Assembly: GCA_963791295.1 (NCBI GenBank)
Contig: CAWBRY010000003.1
Location: 62,001 to 126,000, forward strand
DNA length: 64,000 bases
Source of the DNA: CAWBRY01 sp963791295
GTDB taxonomy: Bacteria; Bacteroidota; Bacteroidia; Chitinophagales; Chitinophagaceae
Reading direction: 5' to 3'
The number at the start of each line of letters is the position of its first letter. Positions within the stretch are counted from its first letter, which is position 1. Positions 1 through 9,235 of the stretch are shown piece after piece. The notes beneath the pieces were generated by a model. The model was not told where the DNA came from. It did no database searches and saw nothing but the letters and a program-made list of their open reading frames with translations. Made by a program: the position numbers and the translations under genes.

Positions 1-2183
1 TAAAACGTTCTGCCGTCTGCTGGCAGGATCCCTGGTCCGGGATACATAGTGATCCTTCTATTAAAATATTTTTCTCCAGTTAAGTTGTTAATGCCGGCAG
101 AGATGTGGTACTGTTTGGCAAATTGTAAACTCAAGCTCCAATCCCAAACATGATAGGCCGGGATAAGTCCTATTACGCCGTTGGCGCTGGATAAGGTATT
201 AAACGCATCATTAAATGATTTGCTGGTATAACTATATTGAACGACGGTCGTCAGGTTTTTGTATCGCAGGTTAATGCCGGATTTATTGATCCATTCCGGT
301 GCGTTTTCAACAAAATTTCCTTTGATGTTTGTGTTTGTACCTCCTTTATTGATCACGCCACTTTCATACCTGGCATGATCGTACGCCAGTGAATTAAATA
401 TCCGGATATCGCCATCGATGCCTTTAGGCGCAATCCATCTGAGCAATGAAACTTCAACAAATACTTCAACACCTTTTGCCACCGAGTTACCAATATTGGT
501 GGTAAGAAGATGATTACCACCCCCGGTTGATGGCTGACTCACCAGTCCAATGCGATTGCCATAGAAAAGATAAAAGGCATTGATATCATATCGAAGTATA
601 TTACCAATATGACCCCTGTAACCAAGATCAATATTATAACCCTTACTATCCTTCAATGAGGGATCTATCTCGTCAACACGATCTGCCGGAGTTACAAATG
701 CATACAGGTAGGGACGATAAGCCTGTGATATGTTTCCATATAATTGCGACGACCTATCCAATTCATATTGCAGTCCTGCGCCAAACAATGGGAAATTCCT
801 TTTTCCCTTATAAGCCACCGCTGCCGTAGCATTGTTAATAACACCACTCAGATCCGTTCGAATGATCTCATAGCGGACACCCGGAGTGATAGAAAATCGG
901 GGAGTCAGCTGAAAAATATTTTCAGCGAAGGCTGCATAGTTGAGAGTTTTAAAATGGAGATCGATCCCATATGGATGCACCAGGGTAAGATCAAAATCGC
1001 TGGCGATCGTTCCTACGCCTTTCTGCCTGCGCTTGGTGACTTCATTGAGGTATTTAATGCCGCCAGATATCACGCTACTTACTTTGCCAATACTGTAATA
1101 GTGCAATATTCTTGCCTCAGCTCCGAACCCACTATAATAGTCTCTGTCTACCTGCCGTGGGTTGTAAGCACCGATGGTTGTGTTAAACGTGTCGGGCATG
1201 TTCCCGGCATTAATGAACTGTACGCTGTTGCGCTGCCCAAATACACTGTGAAGAGTGATTTCGAGGTGAGTGTCATGGGAAATGTTGTATTGAAATTTCA
1301 GAGCGGGAACATTAATAACAGGTTGGAAGTAATTGCGTGTTCGTTCAGAGTGCCGCGGATTATTTGCAAATTGAGCATCTGTCAACCCTCCGGCTATCTG
1401 TTGCACATAATCCATGCGGGAGAATTCAGCAATCAACTTCATCTTATCATTCACCTGGTAAGCAAGGTGTATATAATAAGAATTGTAATTGAAGCGGGCA
1501 TTATCTCTCCAGCCATCGCCATGACGGTTATTGTAAAAAGCATAATAATTTAATTTTCCTTTTGTGCCGCCAACGGCTGTAAATGAATTAAAAAGATGAT
1601 TGGAGCCTGCAGTTTGTTCAGTCTCTATGGCTATCGGTTTGGTACTATCGCCTTCCTTTATCTTATAGTTCATCATTCCCCCGAACTGCGGTCCAAACTG
1701 AAGCGCTGCCGAACCCCGGACCATTTGGATTTCTTCAATAGCCTGAAGAGGCACCGTATAATGGTTTTCGGGATAACCAAATAGATCGGAATTGGTATTG
1801 TACCCATTCTGCCGCATGTTCATTTCTATGGATCGATGAGGATCGGTTCCGCGGGAACCTATGTTCAGCTGGGTGCCTGCTCCGTCCATTTCCCACATAG
1901 TTAAGCCAGGTAGCCGCGCAAACACCGTGCGACCCAGATTTAATTCCAAACCAGGCATTTTATCCAGTAACATTATTGAGTTCGTTCTTTTTCCAGAATA
2001 AATATTCACACCTTCTATATCTGGCAAATAAGACGCATTCGATGCTCTGAGTTTGGCATTGATGATCACATTGTCGAGCGTTTTCGAAGGCATCGTATCA
2101 TTCAAAGCGCTTTTTGTAGCCTCTTGCACGAATGCTTGCACACAGCTGCCCGTTAGCATCAATGTCAAAATAAAAGTCTTCAT
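1..2183 (-). CDS. TonB-dependent receptor (FecA-like), 3' end beyond window
   Basis: Read on the minus strand from ATG at 2183, this frame stays open to base 1 (about 727 codons), so the C-terminus lies outside the window. The N-terminus has a signal peptide (MKTFILTLMLTGSC) and a TonB-box-like stretch (LDNVIINA), followed directly by a plug domain (GLELNLGRTVFARLPG, IQMVRGSAALQFGPQFGG) with no carboxypeptidase-like front domain. Aromatic-rich barrel strands follow. This resembles Fe(III)-dicitrate (FecA) type receptors rather than SusC. It should import a chelate or small molecule through the outer membrane using TonB energy. It lies 89 bases downstream of the haloperoxidase/barrel run on the same strand and could be co-transcribed. 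The substrate is not visible from sequence. Confidence 0.9.
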   Translation of the reverse strand, partial: MKTFILTLMLTGSCVQAFVQEATKSALNDTMPSKTLDNVIINAKLRASNASYLPDIEGVNIYSGKRTNSIMLLDKMPGLELNLGRTVFARLPGLTMWEMDGAGTQLNIGSRGTDPHRSIEMNMRQNGYNTNSDLFGYPENHYTVPLQAIEEIQMVRGSAALQFGPQFGGMMNYKIKEGDSTKPIAIETEQTAGSNHLFNSFTAVGGTKGKLNYYAFYNNRHGDGWRDNARFNYNSYYIHLAYQVNDKMKLIAEFSRMDYVQQIAGGLTDAQFANNPRHSERTRNYFQPVINVPALKFQYNISHDTHLEITLHSVFGQRNSVQFINAGNMPDTFNTTIGAYNPRQVDRDYYSGFGAEARILHYYSIGKVSSVISGGIKYLNEVTKRRQKGVGTIASDFDLTLVHPYGIDLHFKTLNYAAFAENIFQLTPRFSITPGVRYEIIRTDLSGVINNATAAVAYKGKRNFPLFGAGLQYELDRSSQLYGNISQAYRPYLYAFVTPADRVDEIDPSLKDSKGYNIDLGYRGHIGNILRYDINAFYLFYGNRIGLVSQPSTGGGNHLLTTNIGNSVAKGVEVFVEVSLLRWIAPKGIDGDIRIFNSLAYDHARYESGVINKGGTNTNIKGNFVENAPEWINKSGINLRYKNLTTVVQYSYTSKSFNDAFNTLSSANGVIGLIPAYHVWDWSLSLQFAKQYHISAGINNLTGEKYFNRRITMYPGPGILPADGRTF

Positions 2184-2272
2184 TTTCACAGTTTTTACAA
2201 TCAAGAATTAAAAAGAGGCGTCAGTAAGGAATTACAACGCCGTATTGCTTATGTTAAAAACGCATATTTTTT

Positions 2273-3823
2273 TTACTCTGCTCCATCCGCCATCGCTCTT
2301 TGTATGGCATAGTTGCCAACATTTCTACCCACCTCTAGTCCAACTGTACAATCACTTCGATAGTGAATGCCGCCATATATTCGCGACATGGATGCTTCCG
2401 TGGCCATTGCATTGTACTTCGCCGCTTTCTCTGGAATGATGTGTGCCAGAACCGTTGCTGCTGCAGCACTGAATGTGGAATGCCCCGATATGTACGAAGG
2501 GAAATTCGGTATGCCAGTCAGTGTTTTGATGTTGGGATCTAGTTGCGTAGGCCTTGGATTGAAATAAAAATATTTTGTATCCCAGCACACAATGCCGGCG
2601 TCCATCAATGCCATGTTGATCAACGCCATATTTCTCGCCCACCTGACTTCACTAAAATTTTTCGGAATAAAATCTTCGGCTGCAATAGCATCCCAATGAC
2701 CCGGCGGTGAATAAGTCCCCACTCCATCGGCCCAGAAATGAACGATGCGGGTTCTCTCCCGGGTAGGATTTTTTACGAAATCAAGTACTTCTTCAGTTTC
2801 TTTCCTCATTAGATCACTTTTCACAAGCGGTGGCGGTCCGGGACGTAGAGAAATGGCCGTTAAAGAGTCAAATAAAAATGCTTTCACTTTTCCATATATA
2901 GGAAGCATTGGCGGGCGACGAGGAACTTCCAGGCTGTACCAGGGCGTTTCACCCCTGGCAAGGCAATCAGTTTCTAATTGTGTCCATTGTGCCTGCGTTC
3001 CGATAGCGGCGCCGGCTCTATCACCTCTTGCTCTTGTAGCAAACTTTTGAGCAACCTTTTTTCCCAGCGATTCACCAGCATCCAGGTCACTCCGCACATT
3101 CGCACCGGCAATGAGGCGGGACCGCTTATGCTCTTCGGCCTTTGCTTGTATGAAATCCTGGTCTCCCGGGAAGAGTAATTTTAGCATTTCCACCGATGCC
3201 CCCGCTACAGCAGCATCCTCTGAGGGATATGATGGTAGTGTTGACTTTGGTATTAATGCATTGATGGTTGCGTCTACTGTGTAGGGCGCCGCACGGTTAT
3301 ATCTTCTTTTATAATACCAGGTGGCGACCAATGCATCATATTGCGCTGCTGCCACATAGGCATAGGCCCTTCCGGCATATGGTGGATTGGAAAAGGGGAA
3401 CTGCGGATAGGCCAGGGGGTTAGCCGCACTCGGAAATGGATAAGTTCCATCTTCATTTTGGTAGGGTGGTAAATTATGCTTGGCCACCAATTCCCTCAGT
3501 ATTTCATTCCAACGTAATACTGCGCCCGCACTCCAGTACTTTACGATTGCTTTTTCTTCGGATGTCAGATCGCCTTGCCAGCTCTTTATTTCATTTAATT
3601 GCGCTATATATTCCGGCGAAGTGACTGCAATAGGTGAGTCCACAGCAATTTCATTAGCCGCAACAAGTAGGACAGGCTTCCAATCACCTGCATCTGCATC
3701 GATATCCGCGGGTGTCAGTGCGGGAATGTTGTCCGTTCGACCTTCTATCTCTTTATTGCAGCTGACTGCGACGATGATGGCTCCGGCCAGGATGAAGATC
3801 GAGAAGAAAATGATTTTTTTCAT
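2273..3823 (-). CDS. Vanadium-dependent haloperoxidase/PAP2-type lipoprotein, complete active site
   Basis: A protein of 516 residues. The start is set at 3823 (MKKIIFFSIF), because the longer frame to 3898 would overlap the upstream gene and bury the signal peptide. A lipobox (VAVSC) near residue 22 predicts an outer-membrane-bound lipoprotein. The vanadate/phosphate pocket of the haloperoxidase-acid phosphatase superfamily is complete and correctly spaced: K417 and R424 (KYFYFNPRP), S446-G447-H448 (SYISGHST), R481 and H487 (RIYGGIHYRSD). The family oxidises halides with peroxide or hydrolyses phosphate esters, and sequence alone does not decide which. It follows the barrel gene at 3825 with a one-base gap, so the two are almost surely co-translated. 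Confidence 0.88.
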   Translation of the reverse strand: MKKIIFFSIFILAGAIIVAVSCNKEIEGRTDNIPALTPADIDADAGDWKPVLLVAANEIAVDSPIAVTSPEYIAQLNEIKSWQGDLTSEEKAIVKYWSAGAVLRWNEILRELVAKHNLPPYQNEDGTYPFPSAANPLAYPQFPFSNPPYAGRAYAYVAAAQYDALVATWYYKRRYNRAAPYTVDATINALIPKSTLPSYPSEDAAVAGASVEMLKLLFPGDQDFIQAKAEEHKRSRLIAGANVRSDLDAGESLGKKVAQKFATRARGDRAGAAIGTQAQWTQLETDCLARGETPWYSLEVPRRPPMLPIYGKVKAFLFDSLTAISLRPGPPPLVKSDLMRKETEEVLDFVKNPTRERTRIVHFWADGVGTYSPPGHWDAIAAEDFIPKNFSEVRWARNMALINMALMDAGIVCWDTKYFYFNPRPTQLDPNIKTLTGIPNFPSYISGHSTFSAAAATVLAHIIPEKAAKYNAMATEASMSRIYGGIHYRSDCTVGLEVGRNVGNYAIQRAMADGAE

Positions 3824-3824
3824 G

Positions 3825-4781
3825 TCAATTCGTTTTATTCGGATTAGAAGTTGATTTCGTCTTATGACCCAGGTCAAAAACATAAAAGAAGCTGCCATAA
3901 ATTGTCGTTGCCTGGCCCATATTTCTTCCTGCCACAGTCATATTGCCACCGGCAACAAGTGATAACTGTGGTAGTGAAGGGATCACGTATTTGAAATTGG
4001 CGCCTATAGTTGTCGCGTTCATCTTGTTGCTTGGAAAAGGCATGTTGTTCCGGGTGATATCGAAACCGCCCAGCGTAGTCCAATTATTGAATACAGCTTC
4101 GGCTATCCATCGATGAGTTCTTAAACCGGCCCTGAAATTGAAATTCAATCCATCCGGCATCTCCACTTCATTGGTCAGATGCATCTCTGTTGTATAATAA
4201 GCCGAGCGATCGATCTTAATATTATCCCGGTAAGCATACGTGGCAGAACCAGTAGCAAATAGGCTACCTCTTTCATAGTCAGCCATCACCCGCGCGCTGA
4301 GGGTGGTGCTATGCAGGCCGATGGAAAGGGGCAGGAAATCTGCGACATAATTAGAAAGAGGAAATGACAGCCCTGCAACACCGATCAATGAGAACTTGCC
4401 GCTTCCCATTTTTTCGCTGAGGGCTCTCCATTTCACAAATAGACTAAGATCCTGGACACCTTTCATACCATGAAGTGTGCCTGCAGACGCTTTCGTCTTT
4501 ACGTATGGGGCTCCAAATAGAAAATTCAGGTTCCTGTTGATGCCATAGTTTCCCATGACACTAAACATTTGCGTGGTGACTGTTCCGAGGTTTTCATTGT
4601 CTCGCTTAAGAGTCCCTTCCCAGTAATTTTTCCAACTGCTGTGGCTATACATGGGACCAACACAAAAAGCATTTTTTTCCATCATGATCGCATCGATATC
4701 TGTTTGAGCAAAAACGGAGTTTAGTTGCATACAAAGAGCAAGCAGCAAGAAAAATTTGTTTTGGTATTTTGATTTAAGCAT
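3825..4781 (-). CDS. Outer-membrane beta-barrel protein (MetA/phenol-transporter-like)
   Basis: A protein of 318 residues with a signal peptide ending near VFAQ and then alternating hydrophobic/polar strands typical of a 12-16-strand barrel: glycine- and aromatic-rich, ending in an aromatic-containing strand before a short basic tail. The composition and the pattern 'NRNLNFLFGAPYV', 'FSLIGVAGLSFPLSNY' recall the Bacteroidetes versions of the 'MetA pathway of phenol degradation' outer-membrane family, but that assignment is tentative. It starts 11 bases after the neighbouring barrel gene at 4793 and runs into the haloperoxidase gene at 3823. Inference: a channel or solute-uptake barrel serving the same locus. 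Confidence 0.75.
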   Translation of the reverse strand: MLKSKYQNKFFLLLALCMQLNSVFAQTDIDAIMMEKNAFCVGPMYSHSSWKNYWEGTLKRDNENLGTVTTQMFSVMGNYGINRNLNFLFGAPYVKTKASAGTLHGMKGVQDLSLFVKWRALSEKMGSGKFSLIGVAGLSFPLSNYVADFLPLSIGLHSTTLSARVMADYERGSLFATGSATYAYRDNIKIDRSAYYTTEMHLTNEVEMPDGLNFNFRAGLRTHRWIAEAVFNNWTTLGGFDITRNNMPFPSNKMNATTIGANFKYVIPSLPQLSLVAGGNMTVAGRNMGQATTIYGSFFYVFDLGHKTKSTSNPNKTN

Positions 4782-4792
4782 GATTGTCCGAT

Positions 4793-5857
4793 TTATAATT
4801 TAAATGTTATTCCGGCACTGATTAAATAGTCGGCGAATGCTGCATCTCCAATAATGTGCGAATCTGTATCAGCCGAACGGCGTTTATCCGAATTGCTTTG
4901 CACGCGATTCCTGGAAATAGCAACTGGTACACCGAGGTTAAAACTCATCTTCTTTGCCACGTAGGTGATAGAAGGTTCAGCTGAAATAATGTATCCGGGT
5001 CTTCTAAATCCACGGCTACCTCCAATCAGATCTGATGATGGAAGTCCTTCGATCCGAATGCCCCCGGAAAGAGTTATCCGATTAACCATATAGCTCACAC
5101 CGCCGCGAGCCATATAGAGATCCGGTACACTCATCACATCTGTATTGTATTTTTTTGCGGTTACGGACGGATTGCCGCCGCGCGCTGTAGATGTTCCATT
5201 TACTTCGCGGGGGTTGACGAGGTAAAAAAAGCTTCCATAAACCCCAAAGCGGTGGTTGAAATTATAAAAGCTATTCACTTCAAAGGTGATACCCGTGCCG
5301 CCATCGCCCGGCTGTATTGATTGGTCAACAGGTCCGAGTACGCTTGAGTCAGCCGTTTTGTAGAAATAACCCAGGTAATTGTCTTTACCCGTTGGAAGTT
5401 TTATCCCCAGCCCCAGCTGAACATTCCCTTTATGCGATGTCAAGGGATCGAACATCCACCGGTAAGCAGAAAACCGTGCATCCCCAATACCAAATGAATT
5501 GGTTGCATGCCTCGTTTCGCCATCATGCTCATAAAGCGATGTACGGCCAAAGCTCATGATCGGCAGAGTGATGGCCAATGACCAGCGCGTATTGATCGTC
5601 CTGGTAGCCGTGATGTCCAACTCATATGCATGGTTGATCACATTACTTCCTTCTTCGATTCTATGTTTCTGCTCAATGGTACCAACAAAGTGTTTATATG
5701 ATTTAAAATAGCGGTTGTTTAAATTCAGTTCCCATCCCTTGACTTCACCGGGACGACTGCAGACACCTGCTGTACCCTTAATAGCCACACAACCCTGGGC
5801 TGAAGTTTTGGAAACAATAGCAATGGAAATAATTAAAATGATAAAAACCCTTTTCAT
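4793..5857 (-). CDS. Outer-membrane beta-barrel protein, second barrel of the haloperoxidase locus
   Basis: A protein of 354 residues with signal peptide MKRVFIILIISIAIVSKTSAQ. The mature part opens with GCVAIKGTAGVCS, a Cys-containing segment, followed by repeated amphipathic strands (LGLGIKLPTGKDNY, FNFNHRFGVYGSFFYLV) and a C-terminal strand ending in F-K-L, as in many outer-membrane barrels. The 'KLPTGKDNYLG' motif is common in Bacteroidetes phenol-type transporter barrels. It differs clearly from the barrel at 3825-4781, so this is not a recent duplication. Gaps of 29 and 11 bases to its neighbours support one operon. The substrate is unknown. Confidence 0.78.
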   Translation of the reverse strand: MKRVFIILIISIAIVSKTSAQGCVAIKGTAGVCSRPGEVKGWELNLNNRYFKSYKHFVGTIEQKHRIEEGSNVINHAYELDITATRTINTRWSLAITLPIMSFGRTSLYEHDGETRHATNSFGIGDARFSAYRWMFDPLTSHKGNVQLGLGIKLPTGKDNYLGYFYKTADSSVLGPVDQSIQPGDGGTGITFEVNSFYNFNHRFGVYGSFFYLVNPREVNGTSTARGGNPSVTAKKYNTDVMSVPDLYMARGGVSYMVNRITLSGGIRIEGLPSSDLIGGSRGFRRPGYIISAEPSITYVAKKMSFNLGVPVAISRNRVQSNSDKRRSADTDSHIIGDAAFADYLISAGITFKL

Positions 5858-5886
5858 ACGTTTAAATTTTTTTATTTGATAATAAA

Positions 5887-7224
5887 TTAGTTTTTCTTCA
5901 TTGTCAATCGCCCCAGGACAAATTCACCTACTTTTTTTCCATATTCCGTACTAACGATACAGGAGTTATGAAAATGGATGCCTCCATAAAACCGGGCCCA
6001 GTTGTTTTCAATAGCCGCACTCCTAAATGATGTATAATACCTGCTCTTTATTCCAAATTCCGTTTCGCTGGTATCGGTATAGGCAAAATGATCTCCAAAT
6101 ACATGGGTAAGCGCTTCTGCATTGGCCGCGGAAACAGTGGAATGGCCGCAAGTATATTCCGGAAATGGCGGCGTTTGCAGGTAAGGACTCCAATTTTGAT
6201 CAATGTATTTATTGATGATCGTTTCAGGACGGGCGTAGTTAAACCTGTATTTTTCATCCCAGCATTGAATAAAGGCATCAAATTGTGTCATCGCTGTTAG
6301 TGCATATGCATAGACAGTAGCTGCGAAATCAAACTTGGCCTGCTTGGCAGCTATTCCAACGATGCTCATCCAATGTCCGGGAGGCGAGAATTTCTTTGAC
6401 CCATACATCACATGCCCCACAACATTTAGCTTGAACGGGTTATCATCCCAGAAATCCGCTATGTGTTTTTGTTCCTCGTTCAAGCTGTCCACCGCATTCT
6501 TTATAGACATTAGCTCCTGGTAATATTTACTCTTTTTATCAGTAATATTAAAGGAAGGAGGCGGCGGCGGCACGAATTGATCGGCGCTATCCAGCACCAA
6601 TGGCCGGATCTCATCCCAATGAGGCTCCATCGCCGAGGCATAAGCAGGAGGAGTGGGAACCCAACGACCCGGCGTATCCATTACAGTATATTTTGGATAG
6701 CTCCGGGTTTCCAAATACATATCTTTTTTACTCCATCTGAGGATAACCGATGAAATAGAATCGGAAAGAGCGATGCTGTTCTTAAAAACTTCATCGGGCA
6801 TTCCCTGTTCTTTTACCAGTTTCTTCAGGCTGTCGGTATAATAAGACATACTTCCTTCGGGAAAGGTCACTGCTTCGCCGAGTTTTGAAAATGCCAGAAG
6901 AGCTGCAAATTCATAGTCTGCTTTCTTTGCCGTATCAACTTTTGGCATCGCTTGTAATCCGCGAACCTGTCCTGCCAACGATTGATATTGCTTTGGATAA
7001 CCTGCGGCAATCACTTCATAAGCGGCCACGGATGCGTACATATAATTTCGCGAGGCGACAATGGGACTGAAATTATTACCCATTACCACGCTGTTAAGCT
7101 CATGTACCGTGTTGCAAAACAATATCGGGTCACTGGTGATCTTTTTATAATCACCTTCCTTTTCTTGTTTGCAGGAAACCAGAAGGATAAGGCCTGTCAA
7201 GGCTATCCACACAAATTTTTTCAC
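5887..7224 (-). CDS. Vanadium haloperoxidase/PAP2-like lipoprotein with Cys in the anion pocket
   Basis: A protein of 445 residues with a lipoprotein signal (LTGLILLVSC, lipidated Cys18). It carries the haloperoxidase superfamily pocket with correct spacing: K325 and R332 (KYRFNYARP), G360-H361 (YTCGHST), R411 and H417 (RFYGGIHFH). The serine that normally precedes Gly-His is Cys359; its codon is at 6148-6150. Known family members use that serine to hydrogen-bond vanadate or phosphate, so activity may be altered or lost. The motif FSPPGHWMSI near residue 280 matches the sister gene at 2273-3823. This gene is second in the run, 61 bases after the small anchored protein. Confidence 0.87.
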   Translation of the reverse strand: MKKFVWIALTGLILLVSCKQEKEGDYKKITSDPILFCNTVHELNSVVMGNNFSPIVASRNYMYASVAAYEVIAAGYPKQYQSLAGQVRGLQAMPKVDTAKKADYEFAALLAFSKLGEAVTFPEGSMSYYTDSLKKLVKEQGMPDEVFKNSIALSDSISSVILRWSKKDMYLETRSYPKYTVMDTPGRWVPTPPAYASAMEPHWDEIRPLVLDSADQFVPPPPPSFNITDKKSKYYQELMSIKNAVDSLNEEQKHIADFWDDNPFKLNVVGHVMYGSKKFSPPGHWMSIVGIAAKQAKFDFAATVYAYALTAMTQFDAFIQCWDEKYRFNYARPETIINKYIDQNWSPYLQTPPFPEYTCGHSTVSAANAEALTHVFGDHFAYTDTSETEFGIKSRYYTSFRSAAIENNWARFYGGIHFHNSCIVSTEYGKKVGEFVLGRLTMKKN

Positions 7225-7285
7225 TCTAATGATATTATACTTGGAAAAACTTCATTCCGCAATCATGCAGAAAGAAAATAATAGT

Positions 7286-7858
7286 CTAACTAAGAAATGT
7301 TACACTATTTTCAGGAGGTTGCTCTGGCGTGGGTTGCCATGTATAATAAAGTGGTGCAGAACCAATTTTTAGCTTTGTACGCAGAAGGCTTTCTAAAGAA
7401 CTTATTCCAAGTAGTCCTGTGTGGTCATCGTATTCACTCCAAAAGTTCTTAGCCACTGATGTATTATTGCTTTGTTTCTTATCAGCCTGGTTTTGATCGA
7501 GCCCGTTGGCGAGCTTATAAAATTCATTGCCGGCTGATTTTATTCTATCCTTTGAGTTGTTGTAAATGCATTTTAGTATGAGATATCCGTCTTCAATCTT
7601 TCTCTTCACATACGTATATGTCTTTCCTTCAATTTCTATTTCACCATAGTGACGTTCAAATTCAGATTGAGAAGTCTGGTAAGGCATATTCAACGAAACC
7701 CGTAACTCTATCAATTGGGATTCATCGTAATCATTATTGTCCAAACGAAGTTCAAGATGTCTGGCTGCTGTCTTTTGCAGGAATGCGGTTACAAACTTAT
7801 AACCGTACCAGTTAAAGAAGAGAATGATAATAAGAAAAAGCGCAGCAATCTTTTTCAC
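7286..7858 (-). CDS. Small membrane-anchored protein of unknown function
   Basis: A protein of 190 residues starting at GTG (7856-7858). An N-terminal hydrophobic stretch (IAALFLIIILFFNWYGY) makes a signal anchor or uncleaved signal peptide. The rest is mixed alpha/beta with an acidic region (RLDNNDYDES) and a Pro-rich C-terminus (WQPTPEQPPENS). I do not recognise a catalytic motif. Similar short anchored proteins occur beside TonB receptors in Bacteroidetes, which fits its place at the head of the barrel/haloperoxidase/TonB run, but that is context only. It may be the first gene of that operon, since the next gene begins 61 bases downstream. Confidence 0.7.
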   Translation of the reverse strand: MKKIAALFLIIILFFNWYGYKFVTAFLQKTAARHLELRLDNNDYDESQLIELRVSLNMPYQTSQSEFERHYGEIEIEGKTYTYVKRKIEDGYLILKCIYNNSKDRIKSAGNEFYKLANGLDQNQADKKQSNNTSVAKNFWSEYDDHTGLLGISSLESLLRTKLKIGSAPLYYTWQPTPEQPPENSVTFLS

Positions 7859-7954
7859 TCAGCAGTTTTGAACCTACAATCTACGATAAATTTTGAAATC
7901 AATCCAAGGCGCCAGGCAAAATAAAATTATTCGAAACCTTTCCGAATCAACTAT

Positions 7955-8010
7955 AACTATCTGATATCCAACATCTAGCATCTAATATCCAGCATCTAGT
8001 ACCTACCTTC
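7955..8010. repeat. Degenerate heptanucleotide tandem array (NNNATC type)
   Basis: About eight consecutive seven-base units on the plus strand, most ending in ATC: AACTATC, TGATATC, CAACATC, TAGCATC, TAATATC, CAGCATC, then the diverged TAGTACC and TACCTTC. On the minus strand the unit is close to GATRTTR. The array runs into the GH65 gene, so the final residues and TAG stop of that gene (8003-8005) are formed by repeat units. Other unrelated arrays in this window share the seven-base period. Confidence 0.75.
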
Positions 8011-9235
8011 TAACCACAAACGTCTTCTTTTCCGACCCCACTCCTTTAATAGTAAGGCTTACCCAATTTTTGGGAAGCGCTGACTTTACCTGCATAACTC
8101 CCCGGGAGGTTATATCCAGTCCTCCAAACCCCATTAACACACTTTGGACCATGCCTCCGGCACCGGTAGAAAAATATGGATTGGTCCCACCTTTAGTTTC
8201 AGCTAACACCCGAAAAGGAGGATTGAGATTAGGTAAATAGCCATCCTGGAAAAAATGAAATGCTTTTTCTCCATTTCCCAACCTCGCATAAAGAATAGTA
8301 AAGATTGCCTGGGTCATAGCAGGAGTCCCTTCATTGGGAACTCTTGTCTCATAGTATTCCAGATCTTTTCGTATTTGAGTTGGATCTGTGATTTGTTTCA
8401 ATGGGTAAGACAACAGGTTCACATCTGCTTGCTTAATGCCCTCTCCATTATAAGTGGCGTGCTCACGCGTGACACCGTTGTCCATTTTTAATATGGGAAT
8501 ATTATTGGCAACCATTAACCAATCCGGATCAGGAACAAGGCCCAACACTTTAGCTGCTTCGGTCGCATTTTGCAAGTTGGTCTTTGCTGCTGCATTTGTA
8601 AACGCGTTGTTATCTACGTTCTCAGCCCATTCATCAGCAGCTACTACATTCTTTATGTCATAAGCACCGGGGCCATTTCTTTCCACCCGGCTCGCCCAAA
8701 AATCTGCCGTAGCTGAAAGTATAGGCCAACCTTTTTCCCGCAGCCAGGTCTTATCCTGTGTTACACAATAATAATTCCACGCGGCCATTCCAACGCATGC
8801 AGTGATATGATGTTCAAATGGACCACTCAATGCCCACACGGGTGTTTCCTCCACACCGGTTTCGGCACTCTCCCATGGAAACATGGCACCTTTAAATCCA
8901 TTGCTGAATGCATTTTTCCGGGCAGCATTCAATCGCTGATACCTGTATTCCATCATACTTTTGGCAAGTTCAGGGTGCAATACCAGCACGGCAGGAAACA
9001 TCCATAGTTCAGTATCCCAGAAAACATGACCATTATAACCCAATCCGCTTAGTCCCATGGGTGAGGGAGAAAAAGACGTGCCTTCCCTTGTGAATGAATA
9101 AAGATGATACAGCATGCTATGCACATCGGCCTGACTCTGTGCATCCCCTTCAATAATAATATCACTCTTCCACAATTCTTCCCACGCTTTTGTATGAAAG
9201 TTGACCAACCGGTCGTCGTCCTTCCAATTTGGCAT
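8003..9235 (-). CDS. GH65-family glycosidase, catalytic C-terminal part (frameshifted gene)
   Basis: This frame holds the (alpha/alpha)6-barrel and C-terminal domain of a glycoside hydrolase family 65 protein. Motifs seen are GYNGHVFWDTELW, GAMFPWESAETGVEE and VVAADEWAENVDNNAF; the Glu of 'ADEW' (E202 of this frame) aligns with the general acid of GH65 phosphorylases. GH65 includes trehalose, maltose and kojibiose phosphorylases and also hydrolases such as a kojibiose hydrolase described in Flavobacterium. The ATG at 9235 is an accident of the frameshift: homology continues upstream in another frame (9162-10040). The break is near 9215-9230 in a GAC-GAC-GAC run, where one extra base or a two-base loss joins the frames. 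Either a pseudogene or an assembly error. Confidence 0.82.
   Translation of the reverse strand: MPNWKDDDRLVNFHTKAWEELWKSDIIIEGDAQSQADVHSMLYHLYSFTREGTSFSPSPMGLSGLGYNGHVFWDTELWMFPAVLVLHPELAKSMMEYRYQRLNAARKNAFSNGFKGAMFPWESAETGVEETPVWALSGPFEHHITACVGMAAWNYYCVTQDKTWLREKGWPILSATADFWASRVERNGPGAYDIKNVVAADEWAENVDNNAFTNAAAKTNLQNATEAAKVLGLVPDPDWLMVANNIPILKMDNGVTREHATYNGEGIKQADVNLLSYPLKQITDPTQIRKDLEYYETRVPNEGTPAMTQAIFTILYARLGNGEKAFHFFQDGYLPNLNPPFRVLAETKGGTNPYFSTGAGGMVQSVLMGFGGLDITSRGVMQVKSALPKNWVSLTIKGVGSEKKTFVVRR

Noticed and set aside
744..1553. A 269-residue plus-strand open frame.
   Set aside because: It is antisense to the well-supported TonB receptor, which spans the same bases with plug and barrel motifs.
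9205..9235. Programmed ribosomal frameshifting in the GH65 gene.
   Set aside because: No slippery heptamer or downstream pseudoknot was visible, and GH65 enzymes are not known to need it.
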